The translations under genes were made by a program, and so were the position numbers. 64,000 nucleotides of DNA, taken from positions 62,001-126,000 of the forward strand of contig NZ_JACJOD010000011.1 of the NCBI RefSeq assembly GCF_014695385.1, read 5' to 3'. This stretch comes from Trichocoleus sp. FACHB-46. GTDB taxonomy: Bacteria; Cyanobacteriota; Cyanobacteriia; FACHB-46. The notes below the pieces were generated by a model. That model searched no databases and was not told the origin of the DNA. It saw only the letters and a list, made by a program, of their open reading frames with translations. Shown here in pieces: positions 54,818 to 63,971 of the stretch (position 1 is its first letter; each line of letters begins with the position of its first letter).

Positions 54818-54982
54818 TTAAGATTCCTGTGGCTCAAAATCGTCTTTAGTAGCTCCACATAGCGGGCAAATCCAATCCTCTGGTAAATCGGCAAAGGCGG
54901 TACCGGGAGCAATTCCTGAGTCTGGATCACCTACGGCTGGATCATAAACGTAGTTACAAACTGTACAGACGTAGCGCTGCAT
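54818..54982 (-). CDS. Rubredoxin, 54 residues
   Basis: Small one-iron electron carrier. Four Cys ligands occur in the pairs [11 protein letters not shown] near the N-terminus (C6, C9) and [11 protein letters not shown] (C39, C42), with [12 protein letters not shown] between them, exactly the classical rubredoxin pattern. AGGAG sits six nt before the ATG. It is soluble and lacks the membrane anchor seen in the cyanobacterial photosystem-assembly rubredoxin RubA. It runs tail to tail with the PEP-CTERM gene. Confidence 0.93.
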   Translation of the reverse strand: MQRYVCTVCNYVYDPAVGDPDSGIAPGTAFADLPEDWICPLCGATKDDFEPQES

Positions 54983-55103
54983 CTTCACTCCTGCCAATCA
55001 CTGTGCTGCCATCGTACAAGCTCATCGCATTTACTTGCATAAAGAAGCGGCAAAATTCTAGAGTGATACAATTCCTGCATCCAGCTAGCAGTCCGAAAAA
55101 CTC

Positions 55104-55184
55104 ATGGCTATGAGACGCAGCAGAAGTGTTGCAACTGGCTTTTTGAAGGATTTTCAAAAATTTGCGCTGAAAGGAGTTTTCTAA
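55104..55184 (+). pseudogene. Possible remnant of a mscL (large mechanosensitive channel) 5' end
   Basis: The frame ATG to TAA encodes 26 residues, with RRSRSVATGFLKDFQKFALKG at positions 4-24 shortened here to its core, GFLKDFQKFALKG. This strongly resembles the N-terminus of MscL, where the amphipathic N-terminal helix is followed by NVVDLAVAV. Here that continuation is absent: after ALKG the frame reads Val-Phe and stops, and I see no MscL-like sequence in the next 140 nt. It therefore looks like a truncated gene. Coincidental similarity is possible because the match is only about 13 residues. Confidence 0.45.
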
Positions 55185-55324
55185 GTTTTGCGATCGCTAA
55201 AACTTTGCGACAAGACTTTGCCAAAACAGCTATGAATCCTAGGCAGTTTTGGGATTGCTAGGATTTAAGGACAAGAGCTAAGGATGACTGGGCTAGTAAT
55301 GGATGGCCTAGTTAATCCAAACTC
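55185..55324. other. Spacer with hairpin upstream of an alpha/beta hydrolase
   Basis: An imperfect inverted repeat, AATCCTAGGCA with TGCTAGGATT (55235-55265), is the only structure I noted. No gene. Confidence 0.5.
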
Positions 55325-56320
55325 ATGTTTTGGCAAAGTTATCCAGGCAAAGAGGCAGAAATGGTACAGGATTGGTGGCAAGTAACCTTTCCACAGGGCC
55401 GACAGCAAATCCAGATTTTAGATGCGAATGGTTATCCAGTAGCGATCGCCTATGGAGAAAAAGGCAGCGGCCCACCCCTAATTTTGGTGCATGGCGCTGC
55501 TAGCTGGAGTTATGCTTGGCGAGATTTGATTGATCCGTTATCGCAGCACTTTCGGGTCATTTGTTTTGATGCCAAAGGTTATGGTTTTTCTGAGCAGATT
55601 CGCCACTCTGAAGTTCCAGGACATCAACTTGTGGAGTTGGCGCGAATTATTCAAGCGTTGTGTCCCGAACCTGCGATTGTCGTGGGCCAGTCATTAGGAG
55701 CTTTAACTGCGATCGCTTTAGCGGAAACCTATCCAGAATTAGTCGCTCAGTTGGTGGTGATCAATGTCCCCATTTTTCCAAAGCGCTTGCCGACTTGGGG
55801 GATGCAGTGGATGGCCGATATCCCGCTGCCGTTGGTGCAATGGGTAGATGAATTGCAGCTAGCGCGTCCAGTCAGGCCACTGGTGCATTTACTAGTAAAA
55901 ATTGCTCGCCTCGAAGTAATGGTAGACCCCACCTCTACATCTCCAGAGGAAATTTATTGGTTGACCTACCCTTACACTGAGATTCCAGGGGCCATGACGC
56001 AATTTGCCGTAGATATGCGCCAATCTGCCCGCGAAATTCAGGCACTGCTGGCAGGACAGCCGAACCAAATTACACCGATTCAAGATAATCTAGGCGCGAT
56101 CACTTGTCCAACTTTGATTCTTTGGGGCAAAGACGATCGCTGGTTTCCCCTGAGTAATGGGGAGGAACTGCATGCTCGCCTGCCTCATGCTCAATTTCAA
56201 GTCATTATCAATTGTGGACACGACGCGGCTGTATGCTGCCCAGATGCTATTAGTGACGCAATTCTTCACTTTTTGAGTGATTCTCACCTACCACAACCCA
56301 CAAGTTCCTCACCAGCTTAA
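55325..56320 (+). CDS. Alpha/beta hydrolase
   Basis: 331 residues of the alpha/beta hydrolase-1 family. Oxyanion region ILVHGAASWSYAWR, nucleophile elbow VVGQSLGAL, and the C-terminal catalytic Asp/His region ILWGKDDRW then NCGHDAAVC. Similar proteins in cyanobacteria are often annotated as haloperoxidase/epoxide-hydrolase-like, but the substrate cannot be inferred. Cytosolic; not in an operon. Confidence 0.88.
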   Translation: MFWQSYPGKEAEMVQDWWQVTFPQGRQQIQILDANGYPVAIAYGEKGSGPPLILVHGAASWSYAWRDLIDPLSQHFRVICFDAKGYGFSEQIRHSEVPGHQLVELARIIQALCPEPAIVVGQSLGALTAIALAETYPELVAQLVVINVPIFPKRLPTWGMQWMADIPLPLVQWVDELQLARPVRPLVHLLVKIARLEVMVDPTSTSPEEIYWLTYPYTEIPGAMTQFAVDMRQSAREIQALLAGQPNQITPIQDNLGAITCPTLILWGKDDRWFPLSNGEELHARLPHAQFQVIINCGHDAAVCCPDAISDAILHFLSDSHLPQPTSSSPA

Positions 56321-56400
56321 TGCTTGTGATAGAAGCCCTTAACGCGATCGCTCAGCCATAATTCTCTCTACAAACCGTAAAACTGAGTGCGAGAGCGTTT

Positions 56401-56652
56401 ATGCCAAGAGAAGTTACTGATGCTGAGGGAATTACCTGGAGCTGTATTCAAGCTTATGCGGGTCTTTCCCAAACCGCCGAGAATCAGGAAGCCGCGAAAG
56501 TCAACGAAGACAAAGATACCTATCGAGTGGTCTGCACTCCGAGTGGTGGAGCACAATCGGTACGGCTAGAGTTACAAGGCGATTGGGAAAGCTCTTACTC
56601 TGATGATCAACTGCTGCAAGAGATTGCAAAACAGCGGCAAGCAGAGAGTTAA
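56401..56652 (+). CDS. Small conserved cyanobacterial-type hypothetical protein
   Basis: 83 residues with no membrane helix or signal. TWSCIQAYAGL, then YRVVCTPSGGAQSVRLEL, then WESSYSDDQLLQEI. The frame is clean and the composition normal. I know proteins like this only as small cyanobacterial unknowns; no function can be given. It precedes the endonuclease III-like gene by 38 nt on the same strand. Confidence 0.65.
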   Translation: MPREVTDAEGITWSCIQAYAGLSQTAENQEAAKVNEDKDTYRVVCTPSGGAQSVRLELQGDWESSYSDDQLLQEIAKQRQAES

Positions 56653-56690
56653 GCGATCGCGGTTTACGGGAGTGCCAGAGGTAACGCTTA

Positions 56691-57359
56691 GTGGCTGAGA
56701 AGCAACCGTTTGAGATTGAGGTAGCGATCGCCCAGATTCGGCAAGCTGTAGAACCTTTACCTAAAGCTGCATTGTTTGAACTCGCTGAGGAAGGCTATAA
56801 CTCTGTCTTCGAGCTTTTGCTGGCTTGCATGATCTCGATTCGCACTCGCGACGAAACCACCTTACCCGTATCACGTCGCCTCTTCCAACAAGCTCGGACT
56901 CCCGCAGAAGTGAGCCAACTCGCGATCGCCGAAATTGACCAACTGATTAGCGACTCCACTTTTCACGAAGGCAAAGCTCCTCAGATTCACGCGATCGCCC
57001 AACAAGCCGTAGCGGAACATAACGGAGTGTTACCCTGCGACCTCAACACCCTACTTTCTTTCAACGGCGTTGGCCCTAAATGCGCTCATTTGGTTTTGGG
57101 GATTGCTTGCAACCAGCCTTACATCAGCGTGGATATTCACGTCCATCGCATCACCAACCGCTGGGGCTATGTCCACACCCGCACGCCAGAAAAAACCTTG
57201 GCAGCACTAGAGAAGCAGCTACCACCCGAATACTGGATCGAAATTAATCGATTGCTGGTGCCCTTTGGCAAACATATTTGTACAGGCGATCGCCCCCGTT
57301 GTTCTACTTGCCCAGTTCTGGAAATGTGCCAGCAGTTTGGCGTAGAGGCCCACCGTTAA
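56691..57359 (+). CDS. Endonuclease III-like DNA glycosylase
   Basis: 222 residues. HhH motif with the catalytic Lys in FNGVGPKCAHLVLG (K130), the catalytic Asp in SVDIHVHR (D148), and a C-terminal [4Fe-4S] loop CTGDRPRCSTCPVLEMC with the exact CX6CX2CX5C spacing. The helix before the HhH reads ISIRTRDET, differing from the classical LSAQATD of Nth, which suggests a divergent clade. Nth removes oxidised pyrimidines in base-excision repair. GTG start. Confidence 0.92.
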   Translation: MAEKQPFEIEVAIAQIRQAVEPLPKAALFELAEEGYNSVFELLLACMISIRTRDETTLPVSRRLFQQARTPAEVSQLAIAEIDQLISDSTFHEGKAPQIHAIAQQAVAEHNGVLPCDLNTLLSFNGVGPKCAHLVLGIACNQPYISVDIHVHRITNRWGYVHTRTPEKTLAALEKQLPPEYWIEINRLLVPFGKHICTGDRPRCSTCPVLEMCQQFGVEAHR

Positions 57360-57404
57360 TAACGGCTTTAATTAGAGAGAAGTTGAAGACCTGACTACAA
57401 GTGC

Positions 57405-58319
57405 TTATTGAGTATCTATGGTTGAAGAATCGATCGCTGTTACGTCACCTAGCAAATTAGCGGTAATTAAACGAGCAGTACCGGAGCTATGCCAGTAAGC
57501 ACCATGAGCATCAGTCACTCCTATAGCCATCGCTGCCTGGGCTTGGCCGAAAGTCCGTGCGCCTCGCTCCGCAGCATTGGCATCAGCCCAAATATATTTA
57601 TCGCGAAAAAATAGGCCTGGAATAGATTTGCTATTGAGGCTGGCTTGAATGGGATAAGCAATAATATCTGAGGAATGAATAATATTAGTCCACCTTAAAG
57701 GGCTAGCTTGATACTTCCGAGCAAAATTTTCTATTGTTTCAAACTTAACGTTAAGCATCATATTAAAAAACAAGATGGGCGAGCCCATTTTTGTAATGCT
57801 TCTAAGCTTTGGCTCCTCATTTTTTACGACTCCCAGCAAGGCACGAATTTCATAGGCTGGATCATCAGATTCAAAGTTTTGCTCAGAAAACAAAACATCC
57901 CATAGAACTACGCTGCCTAGTGAGTGAGTAACAATGTGAATTTCATCATCTTCAGGATGCGCCCTGACAAACTTATAAAGTTGCTCAGCAATAATCTCTC
58001 TAATATCCTTGCCCTTGCTGGTGTTGAAGTAGGTGAGAATGTCGCCAAAAAATTGAGAGATAAAATCTTCTCTAAATTCTTGATAGCGAAAGACATCTCC
58101 CACATCTACTTGTGGATAATTCTTTTTGAGTTCTTGTAAATCTTGATGAATCCAGTGCCATAGTTGTCCTGTTTGCTTGTACACAACACCCCAGAAGCTT
58201 GAGTAAAAATGTGGCAAGGCTTCGTTTCGCCGCGTAAACTCTCTTTTCAAGAGATTTTGTAGATGCTTGGAATAGTCAGCATCTTTTGTAGCAACACCGT
58301 GGATGAAGAATACAAGCAC
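57405..58319 (-). CDS. Lipase-like alpha/beta hydrolase
   Basis: 304 residues, GTG start. An N-terminal FFIHGV oxyanion motif, a nucleophile elbow VTHSLGSVV (Ser near residue 133), a probable acid in SSDIIAYP, and a C-terminal His in AHGAYWHS fit a lipase/esterase fold. There is no signal peptide. The gene is A/T-rich and poor in HIP1 sites compared with its surroundings, and it borders an IS remnant. The 9-mer CAAGTGCTT and its exact complement lie at its two edges (see findings). Substrate unknown. Confidence 0.8.
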   Translation of the reverse strand: MLVFFIHGVATKDADYSKHLQNLLKREFTRRNEALPHFYSSFWGVVYKQTGQLWHWIHQDLQELKKNYPQVDVGDVFRYQEFREDFISQFFGDILTYFNTSKGKDIREIIAEQLYKFVRAHPEDDEIHIVTHSLGSVVLWDVLFSEQNFESDDPAYEIRALLGVVKNEEPKLRSITKMGSPILFFNMMLNVKFETIENFARKYQASPLRWTNIIHSSDIIAYPIQASLNSKSIPGLFFRDKYIWADANAAERGARTFGQAQAAMAIGVTDAHGAYWHSSGTARLITANLLGDVTAIDSSTIDTQ

Positions 58320-58347
58320 TTGTTATAGACCTCACTTGACTAATAGG

Positions 58348-59144
58348 CTACCTGGGGTTTTCTCCACTTACAGCAGTTCTCAGATGATATAGACCACAGT
58401 GAGCGAACCAGCCAAGAGCATCCTCATCAGAAATGCACTCGTTGAGCACCTTGCTTAATGCTTGGTCGAGTGCTTCGCTAGTTCGAGCTTTCGCCGAGCG
58501 TAACAGTTGCTTGAGTTTCGACCAACATAACTCGATTGGGGAAAGGTCGGGGGCTAAGTACAGAACAAAAATTGTAGAGCCTCGGAAAACTGATCTCCTT
58601 TGTGTTCCAAGTTGAGGACGATGTGACGCAGATGGTCAAATCCATAGCGAAACAGGCTCTTGGCTCTGCGCCCATGCTTCTTAACCACCAATGGCTTGAG
58701 CTGATGCAACCACTCCCCCGTCAGGAAGATCCAGCAGAGCACTAAGGAGAGCAACGCCAGCAGCTTATTGAGTCGCTCTCCATCGCTGAGGTGGGTCGAT
58801 TCCAAGCAGAACCCTCGACTCTTGAAGATGCCAAACAGGGTTTCAATCCCCCAGTGCTTGGCATAATCTGTAATTCCAGTTTGTTGGCAAAAGCGCTCAC
58901 AGAGCTCTGCCAAAAGGGCATCGGGTTGAGCCTGGACTAAGACTGCAACGATGGGTAAGTGCTCCTGACCCAACTTGGCAACGGTTCCTCCTCCATGAGG
59001 TTTGGGTTGCACCGTTCCTGTTGCACGATAGTGTCGCATCAAGTCTCTGCCAAAGGATAAGCTGACCTTGAAGCGCTTTGCTAGTTGGCGCTGCGAGCCT
59101 TCTTTTGCCTCATAGGCGTTAAGAATTCGTTGCCGTAAATCCAC
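58348..59144 (-). mobile_element. Decayed composite: IS630 transposase interrupted by an IS4-family fragment
   Basis: The N-terminal HTH part of an IS630-type transposase (from the ATG at 59144 to about 58872) has the start MDLRQRILNAYE and a CERFCQQTGI end. It then runs into about 105 residues of an IS4-family transposase C-terminus with the YREK-like signature YAKHWGIETLFGIFK (Arg replaced by His) and KSRGF; this frame stops at 58554. Beyond the stop, in a different frame, the C-terminus of an IS630 transposase resumes (58560-58348): APDLSPIELCWSKLKQ and ALGWFAHCGLY. The middle of the IS630 gene is missing. Neither transposase is functional. Confidence 0.88.
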
Positions 59145-59279
59145 AGACAGGGGGCAGGCATGAGTGGCTATTTCCTCATCTTGCCAGACTGACTTAGGCT
59201 ACCAAGCTGTGGCTTACTCAAGCAATAACTACTGTAAGATGGCGCTGAGCTGGGTGACCCAGAGTGGGTGATAGCTGCG

Positions 59280-60314
59280 TTAAACCGAAGGAGCTGAATC
59301 TGAAGCCAGCGATCGAGAGCAATCTGGAGCACTACTGATCGCTCGGTTTCTACCCTCAGATTTTGCTCGCAACAAATTTTGATCGGCCCGTCGCAGCAAA
59401 CTAATGCCTTTAGAGTCATCCTCTGCTTCTAAGGAAGCAATACCAGCGCTAATCGTGGCGTGGATTTCTAAGGTTGGATCGATTCTAAAAGTTTGCTCAC
59501 TAATCAGACGGCAAATGCGTTGCCCCACGATAGGAGCTTCATGACCATCGGTGTTGCTCAAAATAATGACGAATTCTTCGCCGCCGTAACGAAAAGGGGT
59601 GTCATAGAAGCGGAGATTATGCCGCAGACGAGCCGAAAGCAGCTTCAGCATGCGATCGCCCACCAAATGTCCATAGGTGTCATTGATCGCTTTGAAATAA
59701 TCCACGTCCAACATCACCAAGCTCAAAGGCAACGTGCGAGTTCGGGCGTTCTGGATTTGGCGTGGCAACTCCCACTCCAACGCTCGACGGTTATTGAGTT
59801 CAGTCAGAGGGTCGGAAAGGGCGATCGCTGACAGTAAATCATTGGCCCGCATCAACTCTCGATGATTTCGTACCACTCGCAATCCCGCTTGGACTTGAGC
59901 TTGGAGGAGACGATTTTGTCTCGCCGACAATTCTGCCACAACCAAGCTGCCATGCTGAACACTCAAATTCATCACTAAGTAAGCATCGGCTCCTCGTTCT
60001 AAGGCCTCTGCCGAACACTCCACCGCTTGACTAGAAATCTGGGAAACGGCCTCACTCAGCCTTGGGGCATCATCTGCTAGCAACAGACAATAAATCCAGG
60101 CCAGCCGAGACTGTTCCTTAATTTGCTGGCATAAATAGAGGCTGTCGGAACTAGCCTGTAAGATTAGCAAATCGGGCTGCTGAGCCTGAATCAGCGGAAT
60201 TGCCTCGTTGGCGCTCGTTGCTGTTTCGATGGTGCAGTCTGCCAAATCGCCAACCCGATCTAGCAGGGCGGCTAGAAAATAATTTTCTCCAACTATCAGG
60301 ATCGAAGCAGTCAT
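59280..60314 (-). CDS. GGDEF protein with degenerate receiver
   Basis: 344 residues. N-terminal receiver-like fold (1-120) in which the expected phospho-acceptor Asp is Gln53 (LLILQASS) and the conserved Lys is replaced (YLVMN), so it should not be phosphorylated. A helical linker leads to a GGDEF domain (about 155-325) with GGEEF at 244-248, LDVDYFK and NNRRALE, and an intact inhibitory-site RFYD at 235-238. It is predicted to synthesise cyclic di-GMP with product inhibition. Cytosolic. It starts 402 nt from alaS, divergently. Confidence 0.9.
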   Translation of the reverse strand: MTASILIVGENYFLAALLDRVGDLADCTIETATSANEAIPLIQAQQPDLLILQASSDSLYLCQQIKEQSRLAWIYCLLLADDAPRLSEAVSQISSQAVECSAEALERGADAYLVMNLSVQHGSLVVAELSARQNRLLQAQVQAGLRVVRNHRELMRANDLLSAIALSDPLTELNNRRALEWELPRQIQNARTRTLPLSLVMLDVDYFKAINDTYGHLVGDRMLKLLSARLRHNLRFYDTPFRYGGEEFVIILSNTDGHEAPIVGQRICRLISEQTFRIDPTLEIHATISAGIASLEAEDDSKGISLLRRADQNLLRAKSEGRNRAISSAPDCSRSLASDSAPSV

Positions 60315-60716
60315 TGGCGTTTTAGAAGCCTAGTGAAAAAATCAAGGCCGTAACCTTAGCAAAGCCAAGACTTTGCTACTGCTGTTAACGCCTAGATCTC
60401 GCAAATCCGCCTTAGGAGTGGCATCCCACCTCTAAGTGTTATTGAGTATACTCAGGCTGAAACTATCTACACCTACCATTAACGACCATCCGCAACCAGC
60501 AGTTGAATTACTGATTCCCTTGATAGGTTAGGGCTTTCAGCCTAAGCTGAAGCCGTATATTTCCCGGGGAAGACAAATGATCAGGTGTACTTGGGTTCCA
60601 TGCTCACAACATTCCTCTTGAGAATCTTGATGCTACCAAGCCTAGAGTTGGGCGAATCATGCGGCATCATAGATGAGAGGTCATTGTTCAGTCTGAATTC
60701 GCTTTAAAAAGGTTCC
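60315..60716. other. Divergent spacer between the GGDEF gene and alaS
   Basis: 402 nt without a gene. It holds two hairpins: TAGCAAAG/CTTTGCTA at 60357-60378 and GGCTTTCAGC with GCTGAAGCC (60532-60554, one bulged T). They may lie in the leaders of the respective transcripts. No T-box or other known riboswitch is recognised. Confidence 0.55.
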
Positions 60717-63347
60717 ATGTTTACCCCCCTCAGCGGCACTCAAATTCGGCAAAAGTTTCTTGATTTTTATGCAGCCAGAGGCCATCAGATACTACCGAGT
60801 GCCTCGTTGGTTCCCGAAGATCCGACGGTGCTGCTGACGATCGCGGGTATGTTGCCCTTTAAGCCGATTTTTTTGGGACAGCGATCGCCTGAGTTTCGCA
60901 GAGCGACGACATCTCAAAAGTGTATCCGCACTAATGATATTGAGAACGTGGGTCGGACCGCCCGCCACCACACTTTCTTTGAAATGTTGGGCAACTTCAG
61001 CTTTGGCGATTATTTCAAAGAGCAAGCGATCGCTTGGGCCTGGGAACTGGCGACTGAAGTCTTTGGGTTGCCTCCAGAACGCTTAGTCGTGAGTGTGTTT
61101 GAGGAAGACGATGAAGCGTTTGCGCTGTGGCGGGACAAAATCGGCATTCCGGCGTATCGGATTCAGCGTATGGGTGAGAAGGACAACTTCTGGGTATCTG
61201 GCCCCACCGGACCTTGCGGCCCCTGCTCAGAAATCTACTACGACTTCCACCCAGAAAAGGGCGATGCCCACATTGACCTCGAAGATGACACTCGGTTTAT
61301 CGAGTTCTACAACCTGGTGTTCATGCAGTACAACCGGGACGCCGAAGGCAAACTGACCCCACTGCAAAACCAGAACATTGATACCGGGTTGGGCCTAGAA
61401 CGAATGGCTCAAATCCTTCAGCAAGTCCCGAACAACTATGAAACTGATTTAATTTTTCCCATTATTAAAGCCGCTGCAGAAATCGCGGGGATTGATTACG
61501 CTCAGGCCGACGAGTCTACCAAAGTCTCGCTGAAGGTAATCGGGGATCACGTCCGGTCAGTTGTCCACATGATCACGGATGGCATTACCGCTTCTAATAT
61601 CGGTCGGGGTTATGTTTTGCGGCGCTTGATTCGTCGGGTAGTGCGACATGGCCGACTGATTGGCATTGAAGGTGAATTCACCACACGAGTCGCAGAAGCT
61701 GCGATCGCCTTGGCAGAAGCCGCCTATCCGAATGTACGGCTGAAGGAAAACAGCATCAAAGCAGAGTTGCAGCGCGAAGAAGCCCAATTCCTCAAAACCC
61801 TCGATCGCGGGGAGAAACTGCTGGCAGAAATTTTGGAGCGGGAGAAAACTCAAGTTTCTGGTCCCGATGCCTTCAAGCTCTACGACACCTACGGCTTCCC
61901 GGTCGAACTTACCCAAGAGATTGCTGAGGAGAAAAACCTCACCGTGGATCTAGAAGGGTTTGAGGCCGAAATGGAGAAGCAGCGCGATCGCTCTCGTGAA
62001 GCCCACGAAACCATTGACCTGACTGTCCAAGGCTCTCTGGATACTCTGGCTGAGCATGTGCATGCCACCGAGTTTCTGGGTTATGTGGAACGCTCGGCCA
62101 CGGCTCAAGTTGCCGTATTGCTAGTCGATGGCAAATCGGCTGAAGCCGCAGAAGCAGGCACCGAAGTCCAGATCATCTTAGACAAAACGCCCTTCTACGC
62201 CGAATCCGGGGGACAGGTAGGCGATCGCGGCTATCTTTCGGGGGATGCAGTGCTCGTGCGCGTCCATGATGTGAAGAAAGAATCAGATTTCTTTGTCCAC
62301 TTCGGGCGGATTGAGCGAGGCACGCTGCAAGTGGGCGGTACGGTCACAGCGCAAATTGACCAAGCTTGTCGGCGGCGCGCCCAAGCCAACCACTCCGCCA
62401 CCCATTTATTGCAAGCTGCGTTGAGGAAATTGGTGGATGACTCAATTTCTCAAGCAGGTTCTCTTGTGGCCTTCGATCGCTTGCGCTTTGACTTCAACTG
62501 CCCTCGCCCTCTGACTCCAGAAGAAGTGCAACAAGTTGAGGAGCAAGTCAACCTCTGGGTGGCCGAAGCGCATACAGCCCAAATTGAGGTGGTACCCATC
62601 GCTGAAGCCAAAGCCAAAGGGGCGATCGCGATGTTTGGCGAGAAGTACGGCGATCAAGTTCGCGTGCTGGATTTCCCTGGTGTTTCGATGGAGTTGTGTG
62701 GCGGTACCCATGTCAGCAACACCGCAGAAATCGGCGTGTTCAAAATCATTTCGGAAACGGGGGTTGCCTCCGGCGTGCGGCGGATTGAGGCGGTGGCAGG
62801 TCCCTCCGTGTTGGACTACCTGAATGTCCGCGATCGCGTGGTGCGGGATCTGAGCGATCGCTTCAAAGCCAAGCCAGAAGAACTCACCGATCGTGTCACC
62901 AGTTTGCAGAATGAACTGAAAAACACCCAGAAGCAACTGGAAACCGCTAAAGCTGAACTGGCGCTCGCCAAATCAGATCAATTGCTGGGCCAAGCTGAAT
63001 CTGTTGGGACCTTCAAGCTCTTGGTGGCGCAACTAGAAGGTGTAGATCCGGAATCGCTGAAGACTGCGGCAGAGCGCTTAGCGCAGAAACTTGGTGAGGG
63101 TGCAGTCGTGCTAGCTTCAGTGCCTGAACCCGACAAAGTTAGTTTGGTCGCCGCGTTTAGCCCTGGCGTGGTCAAGTCTGGTTTGCAGGCAGGTAAATTT
63201 ATTGGCGCGATCGCCAAACTCTGTGGCGGTGGTGGTGGTGGCCGACCTAACCTAGCGCAGGCAGGCGGACGGGATGCTAGCAAACTACCTGAAGCCCTTG
63301 CTGAAGCCCGCGAGCAGTTGCATCGCAGTTTAAGCAATGCCAACTAA
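60717..63347 (+). CDS. alaS: Alanyl-tRNA synthetase
   Basis: 876 residues, standard length. Class II catalytic core at the N-terminus ([36 protein letters not shown]), the editing domain ([13 protein letters not shown] and later [12 protein letters not shown], the Zn site), and the C-Ala domain ending in [16 protein letters not shown]. It charges tRNA-Ala and clears mischarged Ser/Gly. Transcribed alone, convergent with the folate gene. Confidence 0.97.
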   Translation: MFTPLSGTQIRQKFLDFYAARGHQILPSASLVPEDPTVLLTIAGMLPFKPIFLGQRSPEFRRATTSQKCIRTNDIENVGRTARHHTFFEMLGNFSFGDYFKEQAIAWAWELATEVFGLPPERLVVSVFEEDDEAFALWRDKIGIPAYRIQRMGEKDNFWVSGPTGPCGPCSEIYYDFHPEKGDAHIDLEDDTRFIEFYNLVFMQYNRDAEGKLTPLQNQNIDTGLGLERMAQILQQVPNNYETDLIFPIIKAAAEIAGIDYAQADESTKVSLKVIGDHVRSVVHMITDGITASNIGRGYVLRRLIRRVVRHGRLIGIEGEFTTRVAEAAIALAEAAYPNVRLKENSIKAELQREEAQFLKTLDRGEKLLAEILEREKTQVSGPDAFKLYDTYGFPVELTQEIAEEKNLTVDLEGFEAEMEKQRDRSREAHETIDLTVQGSLDTLAEHVHATEFLGYVERSATAQVAVLLVDGKSAEAAEAGTEVQIILDKTPFYAESGGQVGDRGYLSGDAVLVRVHDVKKESDFFVHFGRIERGTLQVGGTVTAQIDQACRRRAQANHSATHLLQAALRKLVDDSISQAGSLVAFDRLRFDFNCPRPLTPEEVQQVEEQVNLWVAEAHTAQIEVVPIAEAKAKGAIAMFGEKYGDQVRVLDFPGVSMELCGGTHVSNTAEIGVFKIISETGVASGVRRIEAVAGPSVLDYLNVRDRVVRDLSDRFKAKPEELTDRVTSLQNELKNTQKQLETAKAELALAKSDQLLGQAESVGTFKLLVAQLEGVDPESLKTAAERLAQKLGEGAVVLASVPEPDKVSLVAAFSPGVVKSGLQAGKFIGAIAKLCGGGGGGRPNLAQAGGRDASKLPEALAEAREQLHRSLSNAN

Positions 63348-63351
63348 CAAG

Positions 63352-63389
63352 CCAGAAGATATCAGAGGTTAGACTCCTGGTATCTCTGG
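63352..63389. terminator. Possible convergent terminator between alaS and the folate gene
   Basis: Imperfect stem: CCAGAAGATATCAG pairs with CTGGTATCTCTGG with two mismatches or bulges. One arm is in the end of the 5-formyltetrahydrofolate cyclo-ligase gene. No T-run is clear, so the assignment is tentative. Confidence 0.35.
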
Positions 63390-63971
63390 TACGTCAAACA
63401 GGCCAGCTTCTGTACAAACCGCTGATAGAGGCTGGTCCCAAGCATCAACAGGTAAGTTTGCTAGGCAAGCAAACTCGAACACAATGCCAATTGTAGGTTT
63501 GGTAGCCCAGGCTGGGTCACTCAGCAGGCGATCGTAAAAACCACCGCCATAACCGAGCCGATACCCTTGGCGATCGCAAGCTACAGCAGGGACCAAAATC
63601 AAATCAACTTGCTCAGGTTCTAGAGCGGGGCAGTCGGGATGAGGCTCTTTAATTCCATAAGCTCCCGACTGCAAAGGCAAATTGCTGGTAGCGGACCAAG
63701 CATGCCAGAACAGAGACTTACCGACACAGCGCGGAAAGCCCCAAACGCGATCGCTAGCCTGATTGATTAAAGGCATCAAATCTGGTTCTTGGCGAAAACT
63801 GAAGTAAGCCAAGATAGTTTGGGCTTTAGCAAATAGAGAAGCTGCTTGTATTTGGAGACATAGGCGATCGCTCTTGGCTCGCCAATCCTGAGTTTTGATC
63901 GCTTGTCGCTGTTGCAACAAAAGTCGCCGTAACTCTACTTTTTGATTGCGTGAGTCGCTCTCAGACTTCAC
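63369..63971 (-). CDS. 5-formyltetrahydrofolate cyclo-ligase
   Basis: 200 residues, the MTHFS (YgfA) family, which uses ATP to convert 5-formyl-THF to methenyl-THF. N-terminal RRLLLQQRQAI and the C-terminal signature VACDRQGYRLGYGGGFYDRLL are intact. ATG near 63971, with no clear promoter seen in the remaining 29 nt. It runs tail to tail with alaS. Confidence 0.93.
   Translation of the reverse strand: MKSESDSRNQKVELRRLLLQQRQAIKTQDWRAKSDRLCLQIQAASLFAKAQTILAYFSFRQEPDLMPLINQASDRVWGFPRCVGKSLFWHAWSATSNLPLQSGAYGIKEPHPDCPALEPEQVDLILVPAVACDRQGYRLGYGGGFYDRLLSDPAWATKPTIGIVFEFACLANLPVDAWDQPLSAVCTEAGLFDVPEIPGV

Noticed and set aside
58554-59144. A functional 196-residue transposase
   Set aside because: Its two halves belong to different IS families (IS630 and IS4), so it is a fusion of remnants.
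60315-60716. T-box or other riboswitch upstream of alaS
   Set aside because: T-boxes are not expected in cyanobacteria, and the two hairpins there show none of the conserved T-box sequence.
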